This document shows, one piece after another, positions 23,127 to 34,502 of a stretch of 64,000 nucleotides of DNA. Position numbers and translations under genes: made by a program. The notes beneath the pieces were generated by a model, which had not been told where the DNA came from, did not search any database, and saw only the letters and a list, made by a program, of their open reading frames with translations. Source of the stretch: Calycina herbarum (taxonomy: Eukaryota; Ascomycota; Leotiomycetes; Helotiales; Pezizellaceae); the NCBI GenBank assembly GCA_001414485.1, contig LLEY01000032.1:1-64000 (forward strand). The letters run 5' to 3'. Position 1 is the stretch's first letter, and each line of letters starts with the position of its first letter.

Positions 23127-25196
23127 TTACCAGCCGTTGGATTCTAATTGCGATCCATTGGAATGCCGCGACGCTTTGGGTTGTCTTAATCTTGGTTCTT
23201 CATTGGACCATCTGAATTTTGGTTAGTAGGGAAGATGATGGATAGGGGAATGTTGGTGCTTACATCCGAACTTTGCAGTCGTCACCGGCCGAGGCGAACA
23301 TGCATGGGTTGGTTGGATTCCAAGAGACCGAGGTACAACACCCCTTCTCATGACCCTCAAGCTTCTCGATAAGTTGCCCGTTATCTTTGTGAAAGATGGA
23401 GACATAGCCCTCTGCAATATTTATTAGGATGGTTCATACCAATATCTCGTGATCTGTCAACATACCTTCACTTCCAGAAATCACAAAACTCTCATTGGCC
23501 CCACCGAATGCAGCTCTGATGACATTCGTGCCTCCTCTATCACCAGTCTGGAAAAACTTTGGCGATTCCCGAGTATCCAAATCCAACATACGGGCTTGAC
23601 CATCTTTCTTGTTGACCAATAAATATCGATTGTTCTGACTTATGCTCACGGAGCTCAACTGAGCCTTCAGATCCATCTCGTATTCAAGTTCGCGAGTAAC
23701 GAAATTGTAGACGTGAATATGGCATGTAGAATCCATGGCCACTAATCGGTGGCCATTTGGTGATACGGCGAGATCCTGTATCCGATGACTTCGGCCCCAG
23801 TCATATATTTTGTCGCCGTTCAGATTCCACTGACACAAATTATTCGTCTTGTCGAAGCAGCCAGTTACAAACGAATTTCCATCAGGAGCCCAAACGCAAC
23901 TACTGACAGGCTCGCCAAATCGTGGAAGAACAGTTATTATTTCGCCAGTCTCAGAAATTATTAGTAAATTAATAATATTGTTGACAGAGGGTAGAATTTC
24001 ACTTACATTGCTGTTCCATAACCTGGCTCTCTTGTCCTGGCAACATGTGATTATCATCGAGTCGTCGGGGCTCCATGCACAAGATCCTACACCGGATTGA
24101 TGATCGGCGAGAGTTTGCAGCACTTCAAATGAGCCAACTTCGTAAATTATGACCGTTCCATCACTTCCACAACTTGCCAAGCGTGATCCGTCATGTGAAA
24201 ACTGGACTTCCCAGACTTCCCCGCTATGCTTGTTGAGCTCTAGAATAGTTTTCACTGGGAAATTTTGTCGATCACAGGTGTGATCTTGATATAGTGAAGG
24301 CGATGTGGCGGTATTGTGATATAAGCAATTTGAAATCTGGTTTCGTTTGACTTGTTGCAACAGAACAGCTAACCTGTGCTCAGGGAGCATCACGGAAGGA
24401 GATATACATTCTGATAGTTGTTAGTCCAATGAAGCTAAAGCGAAGGGTAGGCAAAAACTCTTACTCGATAATTCGGAGAGGAGCTGATATCGTGAGCCAC
24501 CCTCGGCTCCATCCCAGTCCGCCTTTTCCCGAAGGTCATCAGTCGACTGACACATGAGTAAACTGAAATGTAAAATTAGTGAAGAACTGGTAGAACTGAT
24601 TCCAGGGGAAATAACACGAACCTTGACAAGAAATGTAGTTTGCCAGTATCTTGATATAAAGGCGTAAGCTCCTGCCGTAAGACCATGAGAGCCATGCCTG
24701 TTTCCCGCTTTTCCAGTAGTTCCAGGAATTTCTGTTGCCTTAACCAGAAGCGCATAACGTTCTTGTCCACGCCGTCTTGCAAAACCAGTCCATTTCCACT
24801 GATACTGACTCCACCTTCCGTCGTACCGTCGAACAAGAGTTCCTCTGCCTCTGTCCATTCGCCCCGCAAAACGGCATTTCGAAAAGCTGCAACCACCGGA
24901 CTTTCCAGTTCAAAACCACTTTCCTGACTTAGACTTGCGGCCGCACCATTATATCCCAAGTCTGTCAAGGCTTGTATCATAATCCTCGTCACTTCTTCTC
25001 GGTCGTGACCGAAATATGGTAGCCTGGGCTTAGTACTGGCATTTCCATGGCCGTTTGTACTGGAGCCATTCGTTGCTACCGGGGATTTTCGCATGCCGTT
25101 CGAAATTGCAGTTTTGTGTAGAGGGGAAGCCCCCGATCCATTTGGAAATGGCCTCGAGGTACCATTGGAACTGGTGGTTTCGCCTTCCGCTCTCAT
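23127..25196 (-). CDS. gid7: Gid7/WDR26-type WD40 protein with LisH-CTLH domain
   Basis: Gid7/WDR26 is a subunit of the GID/CTLH ubiquitin ligase, which in yeast degrades gluconeogenic enzymes. The N-terminal third is disordered. A LisH (EVTRIMIQALTDLGYNGAAASLSQESG) and a CTLH stretch (FRNAVLRGEWTEAEELL, FWLRQQKFLELLE) follow, then WD40 repeats: HSGEVWEVQFSHDGSRLASCGSDGT, SGVGSCAWSPDDSMIITCCQDKRARLWN, and more, ending CKVRIWSNEEPRLRQ and LESNGW. Introns are visible near 24548-24622, 24412-24463, 23954-24006, 23413-23464 and 23217-23267. The start is uncertain: the frame is open upstream to about 25600 without an ATG. The first in-frame ATG (25196, MRAEGETT) is used, but an upstream exon is possible. 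Confidence 0.83.
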
Positions 25197-25955
25197 TCTA
25201 GGACCTTCTCGTCTTCGCTTTCGGCGGTGTTCGTTCTCCGCAGTCTGCACATCCACCGAGTCACTGGGACTCTCGTGAATGCTTGACCGGCCTTCGAGTT
25301 CCTGGGATCTTTCTCGACGTCGCCGGCCAAGAATGGTGGACGATGGAGATGGTGACGTTCGGGGATGACGATGCGGCCGGCCGGGGGGAGAAGTAATATT
25401 TGTGCCTGTGCGATCCTCTTCTTCGATTTCCTCTTGATTTAAACTTATTGCGGGATTTGGTGCTGAGATTGTTGTGCTGGGAGGTATGGGGGGATAAGTC
25501 GGCGTGGGTGGGTGGTCGGAGTTGGATGGGGATAGTATAGAATGGTGATTATCGTCTGCCAGGACGACTTCTGCGGTAGTGCCGCTGGTACCTGCGTTGT
25601 CTCAAAGAAAGGTCTTGAGACTTGCGATACGATGACGTTTTTGGTATTGGAGGTGGTGTTGTAAGGCCCTTTGTAGCAATGGGGCTTGGGGTACAGGTAT
25701 GAGGTAGGTACAAGTACTGCTCGGTGTACGGTATGTACAGTAGGTGGTTTGTCGGCGAAAGGTAGATAGTCCTTATCCGGCTGAAGCTAACGGCGCGTGC
25801 TAGTATGGGAGCCGTCTGCAGTGATCAGTCTGAGGGGCGTGAGTGAGGGAGGTTTGGGTTGGCTTCACATGGAGAGATGGGAGTAATGTTGGCGGCAGAC
25901 CAGCTCATTCTCAAGGTAGAGTACGAGTGTGAAGTGGAAATCGGTCGTTTGGTGT

Positions 25956-25989
25956 GGTGGTGGTGGTGGTGGTGGTGGTGGTGGTGGTG
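25956..25989. repeat. (GGT)n microsatellite
   Basis: About eleven uninterrupted GTG/GGT units. Frames through it give poly-His or poly-Pro on the minus strand, which I regard as spurious. Confidence 0.85.
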
Positions 25990-26758
25990 AGCTTGACTTG
26001 CTCCAGGTCTCATCGATTAGGTCGCTTCGGGCATCTACAAGTACCAAGTAGTGAGGTAGTCATAGTCACCACTACCTGGACACTACGCAAACAGGGGGCG
26101 CGGGAAGCGCAGTCAACCTCTGAATCAGCAACAACTAACACCATGTGATTCCAGTCATCTGCACTCAACTTGAGACTTTGTTTGGGTAGTTCATGCTGGA
26201 TGAGGTGTAGTCTAGTAAGTCACTTAGTTGTACTCGTAGCTTACCACACTGAGTTAGGCACCTGTAAAAGTACCCAATCACCCACCCTTTCCAAGGTCCC
26301 ATAGTCCCATAGTCACTTCGCCTACCTAACTCATCACTTCAGTTACGGCTAAACAAGTGAAAAGAGGCGCCAAGAGCTCTGTTAGTCTATACTAAAGTTG
26401 TTACAGGTATTCAATGCTCCTAGTACTGGTATAGTCTCTCTTAATAAGATATCTATTTGTTGTTGTTTTTGTTCATTTGAGGCGAAATGGATTATGTTAT
26501 GCTGCCGCTCTGGAAGAGATCTGGTGGGGGTTGCCTGCGCCTGCCCTGTAAGGTCTTCATGCCTGCAGACTTGCCTCTTACTCGCTAAAAGCTCCTGCTT
26601 CAACCCTACACCACACCACATATTGCAGGCTAGGTTCCAGCTTAAGCTCCATTCCATTACGTCTCGTCTCTATCAACCTTTGATAGCATTCTAAAGTTTC
26701 ATGAATGTTGGCCTTCGTCCTCGTTTGAAAGCGCGACCCTCACTGTACGACCTCATTC

Positions 26759-26807
26759 AGCATCAGCACCAGCATCAGCACCAGCATCAGCACCAGCACC
26801 AGCACCG
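26759..26807. repeat. CAGCAY-CAGCAC hexanucleotide microsatellite
   Basis: Alternating cagcatcagcac units in the leader of the V-ATPase subunit A gene, about 160 bases before its ATG. In frame they would encode alternating Gln-His, but the family does not carry such an extension. Confidence 0.8.
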
Positions 26808-26967
26808 GAGCATTGACCACCATTCTACCCACGCCCACGGCAGCAGCAACGAGAGCTTCGCAGAGCTTCCTCCACTCCCCACTTCGCCTTTCCCATCAAC
26901 GCTCAAGAGCCCGTCAGACACCACACATCCCCCCCTCACCCCAGATCCTACCAAATCCTCCCCCAAG

Positions 26968-29058
26968 ATGGCTCCCAAGAAGGAAGTCTCGAGAGACGAG
27001 GATGGAGAGGAACAATACGGTATGCTGCCCCATGAAAGGCTAGCTGCAGGTTCCAAGCTAATGATAAATGCCCAGGTTCCATTTACTCCGTTTCAGGGTA
27101 TGCTATCACTCCAGCTACCATTGGATTGTCCTTACTGATTCAATCAGACCCGTCGTGGTGGCAGAAAACATGATTGGTGTTGCCATGTACGAATTGGTGA
27201 GCTCCAAGAATTGGCATACAATGGCCCACCAGCTTACCACGCCCACAGGTCCGAGTCGGTCACGATAACCTCGTCGGAGAAGTCATTCGAATCGAGGCTG
27301 ACAGAGCCACCATCCAAGTGTACGAGGAGACTGGTGAGGAGTATATCTGCCAAGTGTGTGAAACATATACTGATGAGTTGAAGCTGGTGTAACTGTCGGA
27401 GATCCTGTTCTGCGAACCGGAAAGCCATTATCCGTCGAACTGGGTCCTGGTTTGATGGAGACGATTTACGATGGTATTCAGCGTCCTTTGAAAGCTATCG
27501 CCGAATCCTCAGACAGTATCTACATTCCCCGTGGTATCTCTGCGCCCGCCTTGAGCAGAACGAAGGACTGGGACTTCAAGCCATTGAAGAAGGTGGGAGA
27601 TCACATCACTGGTGGAGATATCTGGGGTACCGTTTACGAAAACTCCCTTTTGGATGACCACAAAATCTTGTTCCCACCAAGAGCGAGGGGAGTAATCACA
27701 AGAATCGCCGAGAAGGGAAGCTACAAGGTGGACGCCAAGATTCTGGAAGTCGAATTCGATGGCAAGAAGACCGAGTATATGATGATGCACACATGGCCAG
27801 TCCGTGTGCCCCGTCCAACTACCGAGAAGCTTGCAGCAGATAAGCCTTTCGTTGTCGGCCAAAGAGTTTTGGACGCTCTTTTCCCTAGTGTCCAAGGTGG
27901 TACCGTTGCCATTCCTGGAGCTTTCGGATGCGGAAAGACTGTCATTAGTCAATCTGTGTCCAAGTTCTCAAACAGTGACATTATTGTCTACGTTGGATGT
28001 GGAGAGCGTGGAAATGAGATGGCTGAAGTCTTGATGGATTTTCCAGAACTTTCCATCGATGTTGATGGACGAAAGGAGCCCATCATGAAGCGTACAACTC
28101 TTATCGCCAATACCTCCAACATGCCTGTGGCTGCTCGTGAGGCTTCTATTTACACTGGGATTACAGTGGCTGAGTATTTTCGAGATCAAGGAAAGGATGT
28201 TGCCATGATGGCTGATTCCACATCTCGTTGGGCCGAGGCTCTTCGTGAAATTTCTGGTCGTTTGGGTGAAATGCCTGCTGATCAAGGTTTCCCAGCTTAC
28301 TTGGGAGCTAAATTGGCCAGTTTCTACGAGCGTGCCGGAAAGGTGCAAGCTCTTGGTTCACCAGATCGCGAGGGAAGTGTTAGTATTGTTGGTGCTGTCA
28401 GTCCCCCAGGTGGTGATTTCTCAGATCCCGTCACTAGTAGTACTTTGGGTATTGTGCAGGTCTTTTGGGGTCTCGACAAGAAACTTGCCCAGCGAAAACA
28501 TTTCCCATCTATCAACACTTCCGTCAGTTACAGTAAATACACCAACGTCCTCGACAAATACTACGAGAAGGACCACCCCGACTTCCCTCGACTCCGTGAC
28601 CGTATCAAGACTTTGCTCTCTGATTCCGAAGAGCTGGATCAGGTCGTGCAGTTGGTCGGAAAATCGGCCTTGTCTGATCCTGACAAGATTACCTTGGATG
28701 TCGCTGCCATGATCAAGGAAGATTTCTTGCAACAAAACGGTTACAGTGACTATGATCAATTCTGTCCTATCTGGAAGACAGAGTGGATGATGAAGGCTAT
28801 GATGGGTTTCCATGATGAGGCACAGAAGGCTGTTGCCCAGGGTCAGAATTGGAACAAGGTCCGAGAAGCTACTGGTGAACTCCAATCGCAACTCCGAAGC
28901 ATGAAGTTTGAGGTTCCTTCTGATGGAGAGGATGTTATCACTAAGAAGGTATGTTAAAAAAAACCCCCTTTCACATGTTGAATGTACTGACCAAAATTTA
29001 GTACGAGGATCTTGTCCAAGCTATGACTGACAAGTTCGCTGCTGTTACTGACGAGTAA
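26968..29058 (+). CDS. vma1: V-type proton ATPase catalytic subunit A
   Basis: The catalytic subunit of the V1 sector; hydrolyses ATP to acidify vacuoles and endosomes. Six exons (26968-27019, 27076-27097, 27148-27196, 27249-27333, 27384-28948, 29002-29058) give 609 residues, the usual length for fungal proteins without an intein. Protein start is [20 protein letters not shown], then [12 protein letters not shown]. Walker A is GAFGCGKTV, and the site where yeast Vma1 carries its intein is uninterrupted (CGCGERGN reads [10 protein letters not shown] here). The ATP-synthase signature [16 protein letters not shown] and [24 protein letters not shown] are present. Exon 2 is a 22-base micro-exon. 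One acceptor (before ctggtgtaac, 27381-27383) is AAG. The end is DKFAAVTDE. Confidence 0.95.
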
Positions 29059-29913
29059 GTGGAAGGATGAGGTAAAAAAGGGACGACGGGGTGAAGTGAT
29101 AGTGGCGTTGCATTGCTGGCCTTTGAATGTTATGAAGTAGCGTTGATGATAGATTCGGGAAAATTTGTTTATATTTCTTAGGATGAATTGTATTATCAAT
29201 ACAATCTCTCAATCCAGGTGCCTGTCTTTGGTAAATTTCGAGCTTTTCGGCTTCCGTGGGATTGAAGACAGCTACTCGAATGTGCGCTCGTATTTCTTTA
29301 CTTGTAATTTGTTGACTTGTTCTATTCTCGTCAAATTATTCTCTCTCCTTGCTATATTCACAAGAGGCTTCTCGGGTCAGCATAGGTATGGTTTGGCAGA
29401 TTCGAGAAAGTGATCAGTTCCTGGTTCTCTTAAACCATCTCGGATGCTAGTTTCGAGTGTTCTAAAAAGTCTCGCACACTTTTAAAAATAAATGACCGTT
29501 TCTTTCTCTTACGGCTTGTCAGTTACTCTTGTGGGTGGCCGATTCGGGACCGAGGGGGCTGACTGAGCGTCCGAGGTCCCGAGAACGCTTACTTTGGGAG
29601 CGACCAACGTCCGATATCCAGGCCGACAGAAGGGGGGTTGAGGCTGAAGGCGGTTGGTTATGGGAGTGTATATAAGGGTCGTCTTGGTATCTTGAGGGGT
29701 GTTTCTTGGAATTAATCCTCTAAACACCTTCTTTTCCTCTCGGCAAAATATTCCGTCAGTCATCTCACTTTTTGTTCATATCGTTGTTTGGGACTCAACA
29801 CCAAGGAAGGAAAACAAGGCTTTATATTGCATCTCGCATCACTTTTTTTTTTCTAGTTGAAGGAAGGTCTTCCACTTGAATACCGAAACGACAAAACACA
29901 AAAGGAGGAAATA
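29059..29913. other. Intergenic region, no gene seen
   Basis: 3' UTR of the V-ATPase gene and promoter of the FAD monooxygenase. A T-run precedes the ATG of the latter (29844-29853). No recognisable frame. Confidence 0.5.
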
Positions 29914-31230
29914 ATGGCGACACCACAACCCTTCAAAATCGCCATCCTGGGCACCGGGCCCGCGGGTCTCACGCTCGCCTCGCTGCTCTCAAAACACCTC
30001 TCCTCTCACCCCACAACTTCTCTATCCCTCATGATTTTCGAACTCCGTCCTAAACCGTCTCCAGAAGACCTCCAGAAACCATCCGGGTCCCTGGATCTCC
30101 ATGCTGAATCGGGACAACTTGCTTTAGATAAACTAGGCTTGTTACAGGAATTTTTAGATACGGAGAGGGTGTGTAGTGAGGCACTACTTATTTGTGATAA
30201 AGAGGGGGTTGTGGGACATGGAGATAGTGGGGAGGGGAGTAGACCGGAGTGCTCGAGGGGGTGGTTGATGGATGTCCTTTTATCTGGCGTGCCTCAAGAT
30301 ACCATCCGATGGGGATCTAAAGTTTTGTCCGTCGAAGCGGCTGAGAAGGAGGGGAAGTGGGTTGTTTCTTCCTCAAAAGGCGACCAGGAGGAAAGTGAGG
30401 AGTTTGATTTCGTGATTGGAGCAGATGGCGCACATTCTAAGACGAGGAAGGCAGTTACGGAGCAGGAGTTGGTGTATAGTACTGTGAATTGTCTCATCCT
30501 CACTATTCCCTCTATCTCTTCTAAATACCCCGGTTTGGCGAAGAGGGTGGGTGCGGGGAGTTATTGGTCGCTATCTAAAGGGAAGGCGGTGATGTGTCAG
30601 AGGGGGAGTTTTGGGAGTGCGAGGATTTATCTGATGATTCATTCTGATGACGCTGGGTATTTGACGACGTCGGGACTCGAAGGGTTGGTGAGGGATGCTG
30701 AGGGGTTGAAGAGCAAGCTTTTGAGCGAGGAGAGTCTTTTTGGGGGTTATGGGGAGGAAGTTAAGGAACTCGTTAGGGTGGGTTGTGATGAGGAAGGGAC
30801 GAGGATGAAAGATGACGAGGAGGAAATTTCTATTAAGAGACTTTATATGTTACCCGTTGGTCATCGATGGGAGCATAAAAAAGGTGTTAGTCTTATTGGT
30901 GATGCGGCTCATTTGATGACCCCTTTTGCTGGGGAGGGAGTTAATCTTGGGATGTTGGATGGTTTGGAACTTAGTGAGGCTATTATTCAGGGACTGGAAA
31001 AGGGGGGTATTGATGCGGGAGCGGCGGGGGGGTTGGATAGGGGTGTTAGGGCTTTTGAGGAGAAGATGTGGAAGAGGAGTGAGGAGGTTGCGGGGGAGAC
31101 TTGGAGGAATCTGGAGATGTTTTTTAGGGATGAGGAGGCGCCTAGGGGGTGGGTTGAGTTTTTCAAGAGTTTTGATTTACCGCCTATTGTTGATGAGGAG
31201 GCGAGTGGTAGGATGGCGGAAGTGAAGTAG
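29914..31230 (+). CDS. FAD-dependent aromatic-hydroxylase-like monooxygenase
   Basis: An intronless 438-residue protein of the FAD_binding_3 (PHBH) type, NAD(P)H-dependent and probably cytosolic. Three canonical motifs are visible: GTGPAG in the N-terminal Rossmann fold (residues about 12-17), the DG motif in GADGAHSKTRK (near 170), and the GD motif in LIGDAAHLMTPFAGEGVNLGMLDG (near 328). Overall it resembles the salicylate-hydroxylase/TetX-like group of fungal monooxygenases. The second Met (MATPQPFKIAILGTGPAG) is chosen as start because the 19 preceding codons are unlike the family and contain leader-like sequence. Codon use turns strongly G-rich in the 3' half (many GGG, AGG, GAG), unlike the AT-balanced neighbours. 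The substrate cannot be inferred. Confidence 0.85.
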   Translation: MATPQPFKIAILGTGPAGLTLASLLSKHLSSHPTTSLSLMIFELRPKPSPEDLQKPSGSLDLHAESGQLALDKLGLLQEFLDTERVCSEALLICDKEGVVGHGDSGEGSRPECSRGWLMDVLLSGVPQDTIRWGSKVLSVEAAEKEGKWVVSSSKGDQEESEEFDFVIGADGAHSKTRKAVTEQELVYSTVNCLILTIPSISSKYPGLAKRVGAGSYWSLSKGKAVMCQRGSFGSARIYLMIHSDDAGYLTTSGLEGLVRDAEGLKSKLLSEESLFGGYGEEVKELVRVGCDEEGTRMKDDEEEISIKRLYMLPVGHRWEHKKGVSLIGDAAHLMTPFAGEGVNLGMLDGLELSEAIIQGLEKGGIDAGAAGGLDRGVRAFEEKMWKRSEEVAGETWRNLEMFFRDEEAPRGWVEFFKSFDLPPIVDEEASGRMAEVK

Positions 31231-33950
31231 TTTGTAGTGTTTAGGGTTTGTAGTGGGACAGCGTTTGGGGGTATACTTGGATAAGTCAGGATTATATGTA
31301 CAAGTAGATAGAACAGACCTCTGGCTCTGGCTCCCATTATGAAACATTCTCTCCTTTTCAAATAGTTTCTCTGCCCTTCGATCACTTAAGAAAATCGTTT
31401 CTGAGAAGGGTGTCGTTATAAGGCGTGGTATCATTTGAGGCCGGTTTCCATGTATTTGAAGTTGTTTTCCATGTACTCCTGGGGTTTCTAGTCTTGTAAC
31501 TAGAAGTTGGTCTTGTTCATGGGTGTTCCTACGAGCAAATTAGTTGACTTTGGGATATGCTTTGAGTTTTTGGTGTACCTCCTAGCCATCTCGCGATCCT
31601 CTCTTTTCATGCACCCTATTGAGGAATTTTGATGATGTGCTTGAGAAATGTAGGACTCACAATCCAAACTTGATAGAGCCCGAAGGTCGAATCCACTCTC
31701 GGGATGCGGGATTTCTCCAGGAAAAGTGCCATCCGGCTCGCTAAAACCTTAGAAGATCGCCGCTCATCTTTGGAGAAAGAATTCTGAATTCTCTAAGCTC
31801 TAGAGAGAGAAAATGATCGTGCTTTCGAGCCGCTTGTAGAGTGAGGCCGCCAGTTTGGTGTCGAAAAGCCTTCAAGTGGGAGAAGTTGGTCTATTGTTAC
31901 TCTGCGGAAAATATAACTCTGTCAGATATTTTGGGGAAGGATACACATTTCAACATCTCTATTCAGTTCGGTATTGGTCTCCCTTTTCGTGTCTTTTTAC
32001 TCCAGCTGTTGCCCCAAGGAACTCCAGTCTCTGAGAATCCTCTCAACAATTCGGGGTTAAAGGATTCAAAAGCAAATTTGATAGTTAACCTTCAAACCTC
32101 TTTTCCTCTCTACCAGGAAGTCCCTTCACAGTCAAAAGACACAAAGAACCGAGTCAGACCGCTACACTCACTCGATCCATGATCTCAGGCACCAAGGATG
32201 GAGTTCGAGTACTCCCTAACACCGTCCCCACGATCTTGTCAACATGCTCCACTGCTTCCCCATCACGGTCTCTCACCGCAATTCTCTCCCAAACACAACA
32301 TTCTCGGAACGAAGCGTTCCATTAATGTAAGGAGATTGAAAATTTCTCTCTTCAAGGTGGTGTCGAGGTTACATGCAACAAACCCCGGGTGCCAACAAAG
32401 CCCTCGTACAATCGGAAAGTTAATCTAATTGTACCACCCCATCGTGCATGAGGTAACTTAACTCCCCGATGGGGACCCCATTCTGCTGAATCCGATGCCC
32501 CTGTCCATATTGTACTTGCAAAAAGGGTGCAGCGACGTATTAAATTGAGTTAGCAAAAACGCCTTACGATGTACAGAGGTACGAAACCGTTTGGGGCTGC
32601 TCGTTGGGATTTTTCATTTGTTGACACAGTTTTGGCGGTTGGACTTGTCATCTTGTACACCCTTTCTAGAATTCGAGAGCGTGGGACTGGGTACCCTTCT
32701 ATCGAGTTACAAAGTTACATGGAGATGAGTCTTAGATAACCGGATGTCAAAATCTCAGATCTCTGTGTATTGTATCTCTGTGTATTGTAAAATCCCAACG
32801 CGGCGATTTAAATTCGCCTGACCGTCTGTTTTGTGTCGCATCAAGTTGTATGTACCCCGGGGATGTTCGAAAGAAACCGGGAATCTCGGTGTAGGCATCT
32901 AGATCGAGTTAGTTTCTTCAAAGTGGACTTGTAGTAGACGAAATATGCACCTTCTGGAATACTTTGTTACTTTCGTGGTGAGTTACAGTTCTCGGCCCCC
33001 AACTCCAGATTAGGTCTCATCCAATTGAAGGCATCCGATGCAGGCTTCCTGCTCTCCTGTAGGGTCACGTCCAAAATCACGCGTTACCAGAATCCAAGGA
33101 AAACCTACCGTTTTCCACCGCCATTTCGATCCAAGTGAGACCGAACCTCATTCAATACAGAGATTTCATCACACACCTTGACGGTTGAAAACAAGTAAGG
33201 CGCCAACGTCCGCGGCGAACCGCTCACCCACCGCCTCTTAGAACGCCACGCTGTCGAGTGCCACCGAACCAGCTAGATGGACCTTCATACGGTTTCCTGG
33301 TACCATAGTCGTTCAAGTATTCTTAGTTGTACGGCCATGCAGCTCCGGTTGATGCAAAAAATACAAGGGAACAAAAGCACAGCCAAGGACGGGAGATAGA
33401 TCCGTTCATCAATCCTCCTCTCGGTTTTTGACATCTCTAGGGCGAGAAAAGAGGATGGCGAAATGAGTGGACAGTGAGCTGCTGAGACAGTGTTTTAAAG
33501 TGAGGCTTCAGCTCCGTCAACGGGTAAGAGCAGTGAGCTACCTACTTGCACATTCACTCTTTTGTTACTCTGGCAAGTGCGTTACTGTATGAGTGACAGA
33601 AATTTCCGAGCAATGTGGATCATTAGATAACATGAGATGCACGAATCTGTTGTTCGATTGACTCCGCTGTTTTGCTGGTATTTAAGAGCGGTGAGTATGC
33701 CACCATCGAAAGATCTTGGAAACTGCTTTGCCATCAACCACCGAAAGCAAAATATTCGAAAAAGCGAATATTCCTCTATCAGCCTCTCCACCATTCTTTC
33801 AAATTCTCCGAGCCGAGCACTTGCTTGCTTTTTCTGATCTTGTCAGCGAGATTTCAGCCGCCTAGGTCGTAATCTCAGACATTTTTTGGGTTCTCTACGA
33901 TTGGGACCAGCGAAACTTGTGTTCGAAGAACAAGCGAAAGGAGGAAGAAG
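31231..33950. other. 2.7 kb region without a recognisable gene
   Basis: The longest gene-free stretch in the conserved part of the window. Base composition is mixed, not AT-rich, and all frames are short. A 15-base perfect tandem duplication (ctctgtgtattgtat type) occurs around 32760-32790. I could not align any part to transposase, reverse transcriptase or neighbouring genes. It could hold a non-coding transcript, an old decayed gene, or long regulatory sequence. Confidence 0.4.
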
Positions 33951-34373
33951 ATGGCTATTTCAGCAAACTCGGTCATGTCCATTGGAATTGGTTGCCGCGG
34001 AAAGGACCAAGGCACGAGAACTACTCAACCCCAACGCCTCCCTCTGACACAAAATCCACTTTACAACATGTCGAGAGGCGACCCTCCTTCTCCTCCTCCA
34101 GGCCCGCCTCCAAGCCCTTCGAGAAGTTTTGTGATTAATGATGTCGAAAACACAGCATGGTATGTAATTGAAACCCCCATGAGATATCTTGCTCAGACAA
34201 CATCCGCTAACAAATCGCAAAGAACACAGAGACCCCGCGAGGGAACACCATGCTCCTCACGGAGTCACGGATCGGAGTTACGGCGTGCTTTTTGGTATGA
34301 AAATTGGAGTTGGAAACGGACACCGGAGGGATTGGAAATACACAGCACAATCACCAACTTTGGGAATGAGTAA
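33951..34373 (+). CDS. Possible small hypothetical protein (weak)
   Basis: A 140-codon frame starting MAISANSVMSIGIGCRG with a Pro/Ser-rich middle (PPSPPPGPPPSPS). A good donor-like GTATGT at 34160 and acceptors near 34222 suggest an intron. However, every splice I tried creates a TGA at the junction, so the extended reading (SYGVLFGMKIGVGN...) cannot be joined. No domain is recognised. It lies tail to tail with the CoA-transferase gene. May be a real short gene or non-coding sequence. Confidence 0.25.
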   Translation: MAISANSVMSIGIGCRGKDQGTRTTQPQRLPLTQNPLYNMSRGDPPSPPPGPPPSPSRSFVINDVENTAWYVIETPMRYLAQTTSANKSQRTQRPREGTPCSSRSHGSELRRAFWYENWSWKRTPEGLEIHSTITNFGNE

Positions 34374-34502
34374 CAAGACCAACTGCATAGCGGTTGATAT
34401 TTGGGACATCATTGACAAGGAATTGGGTATTCTTCAACGGCCAAACAACACAATGGAAGACTGGGATAATAGACAACGATGTACACGTTGATAACAAATC
34501 AA

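Larger units (their letters stand above)
25197..26967. other. 1.8 kb divergent intergenic region with two microsatellites
   Basis: Lies between the Gid7-like gene (minus) and the V-ATPase gene (plus). The stretch up to about 25600 is open in the Gid7 frame and may be an additional exon. It also contains a GGT trinucleotide array (about 25956-25989) and a CAGCAC/CAGCAT hexanucleotide array (26759-26807). The latter lies in the V-ATPase leader, in frame with its start codon, but looks like 5' UTR. Confidence 0.5.

Noticed and set aside
25825..26047. Poly-His and poly-Pro frames across the GGT array
   Set aside because: They are products of a trinucleotide microsatellite read in two frames; no conserved sequence lies around them.
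26701..26967. Gln-His-rich N-terminal extension of V-ATPase subunit A, in frame with its start
   Set aside because: The family starts at MAPKKEV-like sequence; the extension is a hexanucleotide microsatellite in the leader.
27900..27960. Possible intein in the V-ATPase subunit A gene, as in yeast
   Set aside because: The reading frame through the Walker A and following region is continuous and of normal length; no intein is present.
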